Below are positions 20,937 to 33,931 of a stretch of 64,000 nucleotides of DNA, in pieces. A program made the position numbers and the translations under genes. The notes beneath the pieces were generated by a model, which saw only the letters and a list, made by a program, of their open reading frames with translations, had not been told where the DNA came from and ran no database searches. Position 1 is the first letter of the stretch. The number at the start of each line of letters is the position of its first letter. Source of the stretch: Neurospora tetrasperma FGSC 2508 (Eukaryota > Ascomycota > Sordariomycetes > Sordariales > Sordariaceae); assembly GCF_000213175.1 (NCBI RefSeq), contig NW_009799103.1, positions 3,623,921 to 3,687,920 on the forward strand, in the 5' to 3' direction.

Positions 20937-22006
20937 TGTCTTTGGCCAATAATTTAATTTGCCGGGCCGTATTGAGGAAATCAACCCAGCAGAGAGAAAG
21001 AGCCTCGAACAGAGTTAGCGTCTCGAGGGCACTGGGTGGCGATTGGCTCTGGATCTTGACCACAGTGTAGTTCGTTCATCGACGGGGAGCTGAGCCACGA
21101 GAGAGGTTTGAATTTGCCGGGCCGCATCTCCGTGGTAGGGAGAGACGTAGACTAGATATGTGGTGCGCCGTAAGACTTCAACATTGTCGTCGTCACACCG
21201 CCGCAAGGTAAACATGATTTGGCTGCACCGCGAGACGCCGTGCCTGGCGGTCGTCATCCATGACAAGGTAGCTGAGTCAGAGTCGTAAGCGCTGCTTAAT
21301 TTCTTTCGGAAGGTCACAGTACAAGTCGGACTGCCGTGGTGTGGTGGACATATCGAGGGATTCCAGTCTGACTGGTGACAAATTGAAATGCGACTGGAGA
21401 CGGATGAAGTGAGGTTATCGCAAACTTTACAAAAGTTGTGCCCTGGCATACCTCTAGGTACCTTACTGAAAAGCCCATCTTCTACTAACATCTTCTCACC
21501 TTTACTGTCACTGAAACTGTTAGCTCACGATAATCGCAGCATGGGCATTATCAATGCCGAGACCCGCGCACCTTCCGAATTGGGTCCTGTCGGCAGTCAG
21601 CCATTGGATGACGAATCGGCCAGAATGGGACGAGCGGGTACCTGGATTTGGGATTGGCCAATGGCGTTGCGCCAACTCGGTGAGCTCCATCCCCCGCTTT
21701 ATGTACTCCTCCGTCACGGCTAAGCTCCTTCTTTTGTTATTGTTTGGACCTCCAAGGTGAGCTGTCCGCGTGTCGCATCATCACCCGACGACAGCACCTT
21801 AGGCTCAGGATCTGCAGGTAGCTGTAGCGCCCCTCACGTGCTACAAGTTTGGCCTTTTTCCCTCGGGTCGACACTTCAATCTCCTCCTCCAATTTCCAAC
21901 CTCCTCCTCCTTGTCCACCACTCTGTAACAATCACACGACGTGGGGAGACAACGGCCGGAAAGGTTTCACCCATCAACAAAAACAAGTCACCTCAAGACC
22001 ACAACA
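20937..22006. other. Divergent promoter region
   Basis: This 1.07-kb gap separates the small minus-strand gene from the plus-strand amidohydrolase. An ATG frame at 21491-21015 (-, 158 codons) has some coding-like patches (FTLRRCDDDNVEV) but no motif, and I do not call it. A pyrimidine-rich CT stretch (about 21876-21922) precedes the amidohydrolase, as is common in fungal core promoters. Confidence 0.4.
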
Positions 22007-24937
22007 ATGGACGAGAAGGGCGGCGGGCTGCCCCCGTACAGCGCTATGGCGCCTCCCCCTCCGGCATGGAAGAGGAAGAAGATGCGCCGGTCCAGAGGCC
22101 TCAAGTTCCTCGCCGTCGCCTGCATGGGCTTCATCGCCTATGCCCAGTGGAGGCAGCTCCCTTCGCGCTCAGAGCCCGTCAACGGCAACGTTACGGTCCA
22201 CGGCCTGTCGGTGCAACGCTTGCACGACGACCTCACCACCTGCTCCAAGCTGCGCCAGAAACCCCAAGACCCCATCGGCGAGGGCCGCGAGAAGAACGCC
22301 CGCTACATCGATGGCCATGCCCCCACCCTCATCAAGAACGCGACTGTCTGGATCGGAGAGCCCACCAAGGGTACCTCTGCTGCCGATGCGCGCAAGGGCA
22401 AGGGCTACAGCTGGATCAAGGCCGACGTCTACCTCGAGTATGGCCTCATCAAGAAGGTCGAGTCTGACATCGCCGCCTCCAGCTTGCCCAAGGGCACCCA
22501 CGTCTTTGACGCCAAGGGCCGCCCTCTTACCGCTGGCATCATCGATATGCACAGCCATGCCGGCGTAGACTCGTTGCCTAGTCTTGACGGAAACGAAGAC
22601 ACCAACGAGCTCTCGGCGGACATCACACCCTTTGTCCGCTCCATCGACGGCATCCAGCCCAACGACCACCAGATCCAGGTCATCAAGTCTGGGGGTGTCA
22701 CCACCAGCTTGATCCTGCCTGGTTCGGGCAACAACATGGGTGGTGAGGCATACGCCATCAAGCTGGCTGTTGGTAAGCCCGACGGTCGTAACGAAACCAG
22801 TGCCGCCGACATGCTGGCTGATCCCGAACGCAACTGGAGGTTCATGAAGATGGCCTGCGGTGAGAACGCTAAGCGTGTCTACGGGCGGGTTGGAGAGCAA
22901 GGCCCTACCAGCCGTATGGGCGAGAGCTGGGAGTTCCGTCACGCCTTTGAGCAAGCATCCAAGTTGGTGCGCGATCAGGATGACTGGTGTGATGCCGCCA
23001 CTGCAGTCGGTGTGCAGAACATGAAGGGATATCTCCCCCAGGAACTGAAGTGGGAGTCGCTTGGCGCCTTGTTGCGCGGACAAATTCACCTCAACACTCA
23101 CTGCTACACCATCCCCGATCTCGAGGCTTTTGTCGATCACACCAACGAGTTCAAGTTCAAGGTCCGGGCCTTCCACCATGCCCATCAGACCTATCTGGTT
23201 CCAGAGGTAAGTCATGGAGCCAACAAGATTATCAGGCTATTCTGTTGCTGACGAAACGGACGACAGATTCTCAAGCGCGCCTACGGTGGTGACCCTCCTG
23301 CCTCTGCCATCTTTGCCGATAACATGTACTACAAGGCCGAGTCCTACGTCGGTTCCGAGTTTGCTGGAAAGTACCTCTGGGACAACGACTTGACCCCCAT
23401 CTATGTCAGCGACAACCCGGTTCTCAACGCCCAGCACGTCCTGTTCGAGGCCGCCAAGGGCCACAAGTATGGCTTGCCCTACCACGCTGCTCTCGCCTCC
23501 GTAACCACCGCTCCGGCTGAGCGTCTCGGCTTTGGCAACAGACTCGGCAAGATTAAGCCTGGATTTGACGCCGATGTCGTTGTCTGGGACAGTGATCCTC
23601 TCGAGGTGGGCGCCACTCCTGTGCAGGTGTGGATCGACGGTACTGCCCAGTATGAGCACCCTATCGTGCTGAACAAGACCGTGCCCAAGTTGATCATTTC
23701 GGAGGAGAGCACCTCTACCATTGTTGAGGAACCTGTCGACATGAACTCGGTTGTCTTTACTGGCATCACCAATGTTCTTGGTGACGTTGAGATCCAGGGC
23801 GGAAGCAAGGACGCACAGTCCTACAGCGCCGTCATTCGCAACGGCAAGGTCACTTGCGTCGGTGTCTGTACCGAGGAGGTGCGCATGGCATCTACCTCCA
23901 AGATCCCAGTCATTGAGCTCAAGGACGGTCACTTCACCGGTTCTTTCACGGCCTTTGGCTCCCAGATCGGCCTAAACGCCATCGACGCCGAAGACTCCAC
24001 CGACAACGGCGACAATGTCAATGTCTTTACCCGTGCTGAAGACGGTCTCACCCTCGACACTAAGAAGCTGCACGCGGCCTACAAGTACGGCGTCACCAAG
24101 GCCATTACGGCACCCAAGTTCAACGGCGGCCAGACCCACCACGGCACGAGCGTCGGCTTCCTCACAGGTGCCACTAACCCCCTTGCCAATGGCACCATCT
24201 TTGCCAGCGACGTCGCCGTCCACTATAGCCTGAACCCCGACGTCAAAGAAGCCGAGGGCACGCCCTCTCTGTCCGCGGCCGTCGGCGCCCTCCGCCGCAA
24301 ACTTCTCCAAGCCGCCACCAAGCTCAAGAAGAACGAGACCATCGAGCCGGCCGATCTGTACTCCGAGTCCACCTTCCTGCAACAGGTGGTCAACGGCTCT
24401 CTCCCGCTCGTCCTGACCATTCACAACGCCGACATCATCGCGGCTGCCCTGCGCGTCAAGAAGGACGTCGAGTCTCTCACCTCCAGTAAGATCCACCTCG
24501 CTATCTTTGGCGGCGCCGAATCGCACCTTGTCGCCGAGGAGCTCGCCGCTGCGCAAGTCGGCGTCGTTCTTGCCCCTCTCCAATCGTTCGCCACGTCGTG
24601 GGACCAGCGCCGCGCGCTTTCGGGCGCTCCTCTGACCAACGGCACGGCTATCGACGTGCTTCTCGATGCTGGTGTTACCACGGCGATCGGATTGGAGGAG
24701 GATTGGCTGGTTAGGGACTTGGGATTGTTGGCGGGTATTGCGTATGCGAATGGCGGTGGAAAGTTGAGCAAGAAGAGCGCACTGGAGTTGGTGAGTGGGA
24801 ATGTGTTTAAGATTCTGGGGGCTAAGGAGCCCAAGGTCGAGGAGGGCCACTTTGTGGTGTTTGAAGGGAGTCCGCTGAGGATCCAGAGCAGGGTGAAGGC
24901 GGTTTCCGGGGGGTTGGGGGTTGTTAGTGTTTTTTGA
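22007..24937 (+). CDS. Membrane-anchored amidohydrolase with duplicated amidohydrolase-like halves
   Basis: Exons are 22007-23206 and 23267-24937, split by a 60-nt GTAAGT intron; the product is 956 aa. The ATG has an ideal context (acaacaATGg). Residues 1-30 are Pro-rich and basic; a signal-anchor helix follows (LKFLAVACMGFIAYA, about 33-47), implying a type II protein. The first half is an amidohydrolase (imidazolonepropionase/dihydroorotase superfamily): metal-binding HxH in IIDMHSHAG (His182, His184), further His in LNTHCY (about 365) and AFHHAHQ (about 390-393), and the C-terminal IKPGFDADVVVWDSDPLEV strand. The second half looks like another copy that lacks the HSH signature: it has a GHFTGSFTAFGSQIG edge, an AITAPKFNG segment, and a terminal region ending in HFVVFEGSPL. 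Substrate is unknown; the anchor suggests action in the secretory lumen or cell surface. Codon usage is strongly C-biased in wobble positions, suggesting good expression. Confidence 0.9.
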
Positions 24938-25271
24938 GTGACTGAGTGTGACATGATGACTGATGAGGGTTTTTGGAAATGATACGGGTTTGGACATGTG
25001 GGATATGAGGGATATGATGAGATATCTGACATTTGGATATAAGACGATGATTGATGACAAGGTATATACGAATTTTTGAAGATATTACTGGGCTTTTGCA
25101 AATGCCTCCTGCGCATCACGAAAGCAGATCTCCTCCTTCGCTCGCGCACCGTGATGATTGATCCCTGAGCCGTGTTCCTCGATGCAGTGGCGACTTTGTA
25201 GCTGGGATACCGTCCCCCACAATTTATAACTATATAGGCAAGAGTTTCGTAACTCAAATTCAACAGCAACA

Positions 25272-25345
25272 GGTCCGATGGTGTAGTTGGTTATCACGTC
25301 AGTCTAACACACTGAAGGTCCCCAGATCGAGCCTGGGTCGGATCA
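25272..25345 (+). tRNA. tRNA-Val(AAC)
   Basis: A complete cloverleaf without intron. The acceptor stem pairs GGTCCGA with TCGGATC (one G-T pair), with discriminator A at 25345. The anticodon stem TCAGT/ACTGA holds the loop CTAACAC, giving anticodon AAC for GTT/GTC valine codons. The T arm is CCCAG-ATCGAGC-CTGGG. The CCA end is not encoded, as expected in a nuclear eukaryotic gene. Confidence 0.93.
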
Positions 25346-25355
25346 AATCTGTTCA

Positions 25356-25363
25356 TTTTTTTT
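25356..25363 (+). terminator. RNA polymerase III terminator of the tRNA
   Basis: A run of eight T on the non-template strand starts 11 nt after the tRNA, the usual pol III stop. Confidence 0.85.
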
Positions 25364-28351
25364 GTTCTCCTTTACATTTTGTTGATAACAAGTCTAAATT
25401 TCTTTCCCTCCTTTTCCAACGCCTTTCTTCCTCTGTCCAATTTTCTTCCCGTCTCCCAAAATTATGGACAAGATGGGAGCGTGTTTTGTTATGAAGTATT
25501 ACTATTTTGCTTGTAGGTCCGGATTTCTTTTTAAAACATAATTGAATGGTTGGTGATCGCTTCTAAACGTTTTCCTCTATTGTTCCATTTCTTTGTTTCT
25601 TGCCCGCTCAGTCACACGAAAAACTTGGTATATCAAACCCACGAGGGCTAGAGAATTGTCGGGGTGGATGGTTTGACTTTCCAGCGGGTGGTTATATGGT
25701 CCTTGATAGTAAGTTCAGGGCAATGCCAGAACATAGTCATCGCACTCCTTCGCTCCATCTGAACTCCTCATAGTATCAATGTATGTATCATCGTTGACTG
25801 TGTGTTCCTTTCCATGATGATATGGCATGGACAAATGGCACACGATGCGGCACTCCTGTCAAGTCAAGTCAGCAGCACTTACCCTTCAACATCATTGAAG
25901 GCCAGGCCAGGCCAGGTCAGACCATGCACTCGAACTCGACTGCTTCATCTCGTCCGCCCAATGTCTTCTTTTCCGTTCCTCTAGGCGAAGAAAAAAAACA
26001 TATTCGATTTTTCAATTTCCAAATCCTGGGGAATGCCTGCGACCATCATCCTCATCCTCATGGACCAGACCCTGACGATCCGGTTTATGTACCTACCTAC
26101 ATATTAGGTACCTCAACTCCAATCTCACTGATCTCGACCCTCGTTGACACCGACGCTATTGATGAGGCTGTGGTCTGTTGATATTGCATCCGCCCGCGTC
26201 CACATGCACAGAGAGGAAGCCACTACACTACTGCAAAAGCTGGGCGGCCGAGATTCGGTTCCTGTGTTGCGAGATTACGAGCGATAAGAATCGCGTGTTA
26301 GCGATAACATTTGTGTGTTTTGTGTTAGTGTGTTGCTTGACACATCCCGTCTCCGTCCCCTGTTTGCCCGGCGGCGCTTCCATGTCGGGTCTGATACGGA
26401 GCTGCCCTGAGCCATGCTGACTGCGGGGAGTGTGGACTGTCCTTGGCCCCTGCTATATTCATAGCGGACCTGAGGTTTATTAGTGAGGTGTAGGTAGTGC
26501 TTTGACCGCTGGCAGTGCTGGGGCTACCGGCGCTGTCAGCTGTGAACCTTCCCCCGGTGCCCCGGGCCGCGTGGAGTCCTTTCCAGTGTCGGGGGGGCGG
26601 GTGGGCATTTCGTGGGGTTAGGTGCCCCTGCTGCCCCTGCTGCCCCTGCTGCGCCCTGATGGCGTCTTTCCATTTTCACTTTTGCGTCTTTTCCACGTTT
26701 GGTGTTTCAGCCCGATGACGAGACAGACAGCTCGCTTCCTTCATTGCTTCCGCTTCGCTTCAATTGCCACTTAATGTCCCTTATCTTCCTCTCTCAATAG
26801 TGGCATACAGTACACTACTAGACGTGTAGTCGTCGGGCCTTCTTTTGGCCCCAAAACCGTGCGCTTGGAACTGCGTGTTGATTGACTCCCTTCCGCCGAC
26901 GAAATGACGATCCGGCACTCGGCAGAACAATGTGATGTGCTGCTGCCTTCCGGTACTCGGAATGCTAACCTCTGAAGGGGCCTAGAGCGCCTTCAAACTG
27001 CAACTGCATCACAGCCTCAATCAACACTGGTCTCGGAACGGAATCCAAAAAAGAAAAAAAGAAAAACCACGCCAGGCGTAACATCGGTCGTTTTATTCGC
27101 ATCCGGACGGACGGTATTCTAGTGTAGAGGCTTGGACATCTCTCATGACAGTCAATCAGGCACGGTACGATATTGGTTGAATCTCCGCTGCCATAGCCAT
27201 CTGAAGCAGAACCAACGACGACGACGGGAGGCGTTCCGACCGGACCCGAACCACCAACAACAACACCACCACCACCACTACCAAAAACCCCGATACTTTC
27301 TATGTGTGGTACATAGAGGTCATCTAAAATGCAGGGGCAGGTAGTATTGTTACCCCGATACTCCTGGGTGAGACCCGGAACCATCTGGAAAATCATCAAT
27401 GCAGCCACACTGCATCGAGTCAAGCAGCACGGGAATGCATGATGCAAAGACAGGGACTTGAAGAGTTTAGTTCATGTCAGGAACCCAAACCACAAAGAAC
27501 GAGAAGAACGGAACGAACAAAAAAAATCATAATTCCCGCAAAGTATGAAGATCCTGTGGAACGCAAATCGTCACGATGTTCATGTCCACTACCACCTCGA
27601 CGCACATCATGGAGTTGCGGCAACCATTCAGATGGCAGCATGGGGGTGTGGGCTGGACTCCATACACCATGACCGGGGGCTTGGCGCCGGCTCGATGCTA
27701 GGAAGCCTTCCAACTGCAAAGATAGGCCAAAAGGGAAATAGCTAGGGAACATCGGGTTAGGATGGGTCCAGCCAGTCACAGGCCGATGCAAGAGAAGGAC
27801 TCGACTCGTGCAAACCAAGCCGTCTTTGGTAACCCGGCTTAGACAACCCTTTCTGGATGAGCATTGCATGCAGAATGTGACTCTATTTGAATGGTTCTAG
27901 CGCTGGTGATTACATACTTGGCTCTTGGGTCTGGAGGAAATCTCTAGCGTACTCGGGCTTCTCGAACCTGACCACCATCGACAAATGCAACTCGCTTCGG
28001 AAGCGAAGAGTTCCCTCCCGACACTCCTCAACACTTCAGCCGGTCAAACAGCCATGGTCGTCTGTCATCTTCAATTTACTAGGCCTCTTCTGGCTCACTG
28101 TCTGTGAGCGTGGACTTGACTCGGAACCGGACGACTGGACTTACACGGCATGATACACGCCCTCACTATTACATACGGACAAACTTTGTCTTTTCTTTCC
28201 CTATCTACCTTACCCACCAACGGCTCGACACTCCCTCACACTATCACCACCACCATACATATCTGACAGCCACTCACTCAACCGACGATCATTTCCAATA
28301 ACTATGCCATAAACACACTTTATAAAAAACAACGACACATATCAGACAGAC
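25364..28351. other. Long intergenic region, no gene seen
   Basis: About 3 kb on both strands without a supportable gene. Features seen are a triple gccag-type repeat near 25900, a CTGCTGCCC tandem run near 26630-26660 and several T- or A-rich patches. The part near 28180-28345 is likely the receptor gene leader, with a TTTATAAAAAAC stretch near 28319-28330 close to its ATG. Confidence 0.4.
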
Positions 28352-30065
28352 ATGTCTATCTACACGGACCCACCAGCCTTACGGCCGTTCAGCGACGACA
28401 AGCCCATCCTGCTCGTGAGCTGGTGGCTCACCCTCTTCTGCACCGTCGTCATCATTCTCCGTGTGGTTGGGCGCTATGTGCGCATGGAAAAGCTGTTTCT
28501 CGAGGACAAGATCGCCGCTCTCGCCCTGATCCCCATGTACCTTCGAGTCGCATGTGTGCATGTGCTTCTCTTATACGGCACCAACAACGTCGAGCTCGTG
28601 AACAAGGAAGGACTGCACCTGTCTGAGCAGGCGATAGCCAGGCGTGTAGTTGGAAGCAAGCTTGTTTTGGCTACTCGTTTCTTTTACTTTACTACGTAGG
28701 TTCTTCAATTCTTCAAGTCTTTATTTGTAGACAAGAAAGGCTAACAAGTCACGACACAGACTATGGACTCTCAAATCCATCACCCTCCTCTTCTTCAACC
28801 GCCTCGTCGGCACCGCCGGTCGAACCAAGTACAACCTCACCCTCCGCTTCCTCCAAATCACCATCGGTTGCACCTTCGTCGCCTGCTTCATCAGCAACCT
28901 TTCCGAATGCTTCCCCGTGACGCACTACTGGCAAGTCACGCCCGACCCGGGCGGCCAATGCCGCCAGTCCTACGCGCATCTCCTCGTCGTAGCAGCCAGC
29001 AGCGTCCTGACTGATTTATTGCTGGTCGTTTTCCCCATCCCGATCCTGATCCAGTCGCGCATCAAGCTCAAGCGCAAAATCCTCCTCGTTTCCCTGTTCT
29101 GTTTAGGGCTGTGCACCGTCTGCATCACGCTGTACCGGGTGCCCAACATCCTGTCGGAAAGGGGATACCAAGGCACGCGCACCATGTGGGCCAGCACGGA
29201 GATTCTCGTGGCCACGTTTGTCAACAACGCGATTGCGCTGGGCACGTTTGTACGCGACACGGGCCCCAAGAAGAAAAAGTTCAAGCCGCAGCATCAGCAT
29301 GAGCTGCAGCAGCATGGATATGGCAATTTCTCGCGGGCGGAGACTGCGTACAACGCTTATGGGAGCTCAAGCAGGGATAGGAAGACTGTTTCTTCGATGA
29401 AGCCTGGTGGGTTTGGAACAACAACAACGGCAACGATGAATTCGTTTGCTGAGAGAACAATGAATGATAAGAGGGGGAGTATAAGCTACCCGCAGTACGG
29501 CGTCAGCGCCGAGGCAGGGAGCGATAACAAGGCGGGTATCGTCATCAGGACAGATACTACTGCTGGGAGTGGTAGTATTGCCAGCAGCGGCCACAGCAAC
29601 GACGATGAACATGTTCATGGTGGAGACCTGTCGTTGTCGTTGGAAGCCCGCGATAGCGTGGCGTCGAGCACCCTACCGCCACCACATGAAAATAAACCGC
29701 GAGAACGGGATTCCCAGGAATCCCTGATCCCCAAGCCTGGTAGTGGCGGCGGCGGCGGCAGCACAGAATATGGTGGTGGTGGTGGTCATATCGGGCAGGC
29801 CATGTCGTACTTTGGCACGGTCATGAAGACGACGGAAATCAGCGTCACGGTCACGCAGGCCAACGAGGCGGATCTCAGGGCGCAGCATGATGGGGGGAGA
29901 GTCCCGCAGAGTCCGCTTTACGAGAATCATCATCATCATCATCATGAGCAGATCAGGGAGGCGCCGAGGGTGATGACGGCGGGGGAGAGGGGTGTGGCGA
30001 GGGGGACGACCAAGTTGTTGAAGTCGTTGCCGGGCAAGGAGCACGAGGAGGGGGAAGAGGTTTGA
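28352..30065 (+). CDS. Seven-helix membrane protein, fungal rhodopsin-like/PTH11-type (no CFEM)
   Basis: Exons are 28352-28695 and 28760-30065. The 64-nt intron has a GTAGGT donor, GGCTAACA branch and CACAG acceptor in phase 2; the product is 549 aa. Seven hydrophobic segments are visible: VSWWLTLFCTVVIILRVVG; a helix before VHVLLLYG; LKSITLLFFNRLVG; QITIGCTFVACFI; LLVVAASSVLTDLLLVVFPI; ILLVSLFCLGLCTVCITLY; and ILVATFVNNAIALGTF. The DLLLVVFPIPIL helix and following basic loop are typical of the fungal rhodopsin-like integral membrane family that includes PTH11-like receptors. The N-terminus is short without a CFEM domain. The tail (about 250 residues) is disordered, with Gly runs, a His run and many Ser/Thr, and probably faces the cytosol. 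Role as a surface sensor is inferred from the family; ligand unknown. Confidence 0.85.
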
Positions 30066-33000
30066 CGATGAAGTTGGAACTAGGTATCTATGGTGCTGGA
30101 TGAGGTATATGGGACATGACGATGATGAAGATGATGTTTGGAGATTTAATTGGATACCTATTTTCCTTTGTCTTTGTTTATTCTTACTTGGTTACCTACC
30201 ATACGGCGGTAGCATTTACAAAATACAAGCTGCTTCAAGTGCATCTCAGGTTCATGCAGTTCATGCAGTTCAGAATCATCGTGTGAGTGTGTTCTTGTTA
30301 TTCCCAATTAGTGCAGTACCAGCCATGGTACATACTCGGTGTTGAATGATCGCCACGAGTCTAGACTTCGTTCAGTTGTCTGCTATCCACCACAGCCAAA
30401 CTGCCAAAGTTTGCGTGAAACACACGAGGATCACCTGCTAAGACTTGCACGAACCAACTCCCAATCGGAAGAGAAGGAAGGCATTGCCGACGGTAATTAT
30501 TCCGGCGTTTTGACGTAGCTTCCACTTGGCTTGCATATCTAGTGTATTCATGGTACCTCTAATACCGGATGAATGCCCCTCCTTGGAAAGGGTACTTTAT
30601 GGAAAGATAGTGTAGACAACGAAGTGCTTACCGTTGTCGGCAATGGTCCTCAGCCGTTCGCCGGGTTCGAGGCCGACTACCTAGTCTACACTACTTGCCG
30701 AATCTACCTATACCTATTGATATGATGGTTGCTCGCTCGGACCTTCTGTGGCTTTCTTCGCTTCGTTGATACATTAAACTAGTAGGTAGAACTAATGAGG
30801 AGGTGATTACCTTGGTTCTAGACGTTAGATATCGGCGGTCCTGGTGTATAGCGTCTTGTTGGCCTGGGGGGTTATTGGTGACAAGGACTAGGCCAGATGA
30901 AAAGCTATTCTGGACTTTTACCATTACACTAGTAGTGTACCTAACTTGGGGCAAATTGCTTGGATTTGAGGTCGTCGCGGTCCCGACCCCGGACCGGGCA
31001 GGCCATCCATCACATCTTTCACAAAAACGTGGTTATCCAGGCCTCGCAACGGAATTAGAGCGCACACCGGAATTCCGTGTGACGAGGTAGTGTACTGTAC
31101 TGTGTAGCTTCCCGTTATCGGCAGCTTTCCCTCGTGGCAAGGAAGGGGAACGAATGGGTCCGAGTCCGAAGAGGAGGAACGGAACAAGCGAAAGGGGGGA
31201 GAGAACAGCAGCCCTCTCTCGACCCCAGATCCCAGAAAGGCATGATGAACAAAAGAATATGACGCTAACAAATGTGACGACGCTGATATGCTGCTGACGA
31301 TGCGTTAGCAAGTTAGGTAGCGCCTGTGCTTTCATCGAGTGTCGAATGGGCGTTGATAAAGAGCTCTGGCCCCCCTGGCTGGGCTCCCCCTTGGACGTCG
31401 ACAGGGTTAAAAAATGGGCAAACCCCGGGTTCGCGAGGGGTCGAGGGGGCCCCATCACCCCCACTGATTTTCCTAAGCACAGCGCAAATAAATGGACCAC
31501 AGCGATTACCCCCCAGGACTCCATGACGAAATCCACCCATCACTAAAAGTACAGATCGCCATTCCACACGATTCAGGACGAGAGGTAAACTGGGTTTGAG
31601 GGAAAGCAATTGGTTTCTTGCTGGGTGATAGATGGGCATTAAGGGAGGATGGTCGCAAAGGTTTTGAGCCATTGGGGATCCTCGGAAGTCACCGAGAAAA
31701 AAAAAGAGAAAAAAGGGCGATTTGAGTGGCTTGGTGGCGTTTGACAAGGGCGATGAAGACATGCGATCGATGTTTGTAAATCAATCGCAAAAAGTGCGCC
31801 ATTCCCGTGCGGCAGAATATTCCTTCTTTCTTGTAGTGTAGTGACGGGAGGGAGCATGGCGTCGGTCCAACTTGCCGATTCTTCAGCACTTGGTAGTGTA
31901 CATAGTAAATCATGTGGAAAAAAAATGACAAAAAAAAGAGGAAAAACAAAAAACCACGCACAATGAATGGACGATCAATCATGTACTATGTACAGAACAC
32001 AGTCCTTTTACCCGACGAGAGCTCGCAAACGTAGCCATCTCTGTAATTAGTTTCTTGCGCCATTTTTCTCCCGGCCCATAAGAGCATTTCATGACCTTGG
32101 GATTAAATAATCTGTAGCCTCGTTAGTAAGCCAAGAGCGCGCTGCTTGGATACAAAAGAAGTATCTTGAAGTCATTGGAAGATGTGACACTTTGGTGAAT
32201 CAACAACCTCATTGGCCACAAACCCCCTGTCGGGAGAGGAATGGCGCAAGAACCGGTTGAAGAGATAAGGTTGGCAGCTGGAGGCCTGATTGCTCTGGGG
32301 GACCCTTGATCACGGTCGGTCCCCAAAAGAAGGATGAAACTCAAAGCGGAAAGGTCCCTTGTGACAGACTTCTTTCAAAGCCTCAGCTCGAGCAAATCAC
32401 GAGCCATTGTGCGACAATGTGACATTGTTGGTTGTGAGTGGAGACTTGTCATTTACTCTTGGCGCCAAGAGGGCCCGAGGGGCGAGGTGGGCGTTGATAG
32501 CGCGAGCTTTGGCCGAGGTCGGGGATGATTGATGTTGGAGGGACAATTGATCAATTTGGGACAAGGCAAGGGAAGGAGGGGCGGGATGCTCCTTCACACT
32601 TTTTCCCGACTTTGCAAACTGTGAACTGTGGGTAGCTGGATTCAGTTGGTGTGGGGAAATTCCACTGGCATTTCATTTTTGGAATTCGGCAAGAGTGACT
32701 GATTGATTGATTGCACTTTCAGTTTTGCCAATTCGCCCGTCCGCGGCCATCGGCTTGCCGTGTCGCCTTCAGTTTTTCTTCTTCAATTTCCAGGGAGAAC
32801 CAAAGACTACTGTCAGACTGACTGGACACTGCAGCAATCCACGGCCCGTGATCCTGCCGTGCCGCGGAAAAAGAAAAAGCCATCTTCCAATAAAGACACA
32901 CATACACACACACACACCCAAGCCCTATATTCAGGGGCAATAGACGTCTGACACGGAACACCGGATAGGAGGGGTGTGAACGAGTGAGAGGACTCGCAGC

Positions 33001-33931
33001 TCGCTTCTTCATCACCATCATCATCTGGGCATCATTGTGGAAGCTCCCGTGGAAGAGTGTCAAGAGGTCCAGCCAACCGCGTGGCTGCGATAAAAACCAG
33101 ACCAGGCTAATAATTAACACATGCAGAAGTCGTCCCAGTCCAAGCCAGACTAGACTGACCACTAGGTCTCTACATTGACGCACAGCAGGGGGCGGACAAG
33201 TTCACTCTCGGGAAGGAGGGGAACCTAGAAGGCTCCCAGACACTCGGAGTTCAAGATAAGACCAGGGTCGACTCGATTTCTCCCACACACAGATACACTA
33301 CACTACACTACACGCAACCGAAGACACCTCCTGCGGGGCAAATACCATTTCGAGAGAAGCTTCTTGTTGTCTTCCAGAGAGACTACTGAAGCGGACACAC
33401 ATCCGCGGTCCATCAGCCCTTTGTCATCACATCAACACTTGGAGGAAAAAAAAAAGAGGTAGCATTGCTTCCTACCTGCTCAAACAAGCACTCTACATAT
33501 ACTACATTTACATCCAGCGTCGATCCGGAACCCCCATTACAATACCACCCGATCCCACTTCACACTGGGTAACTCACACAAGAAAAGAAAAAAAATCCTC
33601 CATCCGATCCCGTCAGTTCGGTCCCACCCCGGAGACCGGAACCAGGGCCCTTTGAGGCGTGTCATAGGCACCTTTAACCCCTTCCTATACTACCTATAAC
33701 CCTGCCCATTCATCAGCTTCTGGCCTGCGGTGGACAGCTGTGGTTCACGTACAGTGTACCATAGTCTGTGTGTCAGGCCAAGCGATATCTCACTCCTTTG
33801 ATATTGACTGGTCTGTTCTTTTCTCACCACAGACACCATCACTCATAACATACTCCTTATGAAGGATACCCTCACGTCATCAGTGTCAATGTAACCAGCG
33901 AACAAATCACCCTCCTTTTTTATCCCCAAAC
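30066..33931. other. Large intergenic region and probable long permease leader
   Basis: Nearly 3.9 kb lack a supportable gene. The right third has features of a long fungal 5' leader: C- and A-rich non-coding sequence, a CACTA repeat near 33295-33312, a CA repeat near 32900-32918 and A-runs near 33445 and 33590. Short upstream ATGs occur. I see no repeat family, tRNA or exon. Confidence 0.4.

Noticed and set aside
21015-21491. 158-codon minus-strand ATG frame
   Set aside because: Some coding-like patches but no recognisable domain, signal peptide or splice partner; it lies in the divergent promoter region of the amidohydrolase.
22169-23215. 348-codon minus-strand open frame opposite the amidohydrolase
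   Set aside because: It mirrors a GC-biased, well-supported plus-strand gene with metal-site motifs; long antisense frames are expected from its third-position C preference.
23972-25060. 362-codon minus-strand open frame
   Set aside because: Antisense shadow of the second amidohydrolase exon; no motif and no intron logic.
31370-31460. G+C-rich patch suspected to be a transposon fragment
   Set aside because: No terminal repeats, target-site duplication or recognisable protein piece; not distinguishable from ordinary intergenic DNA.
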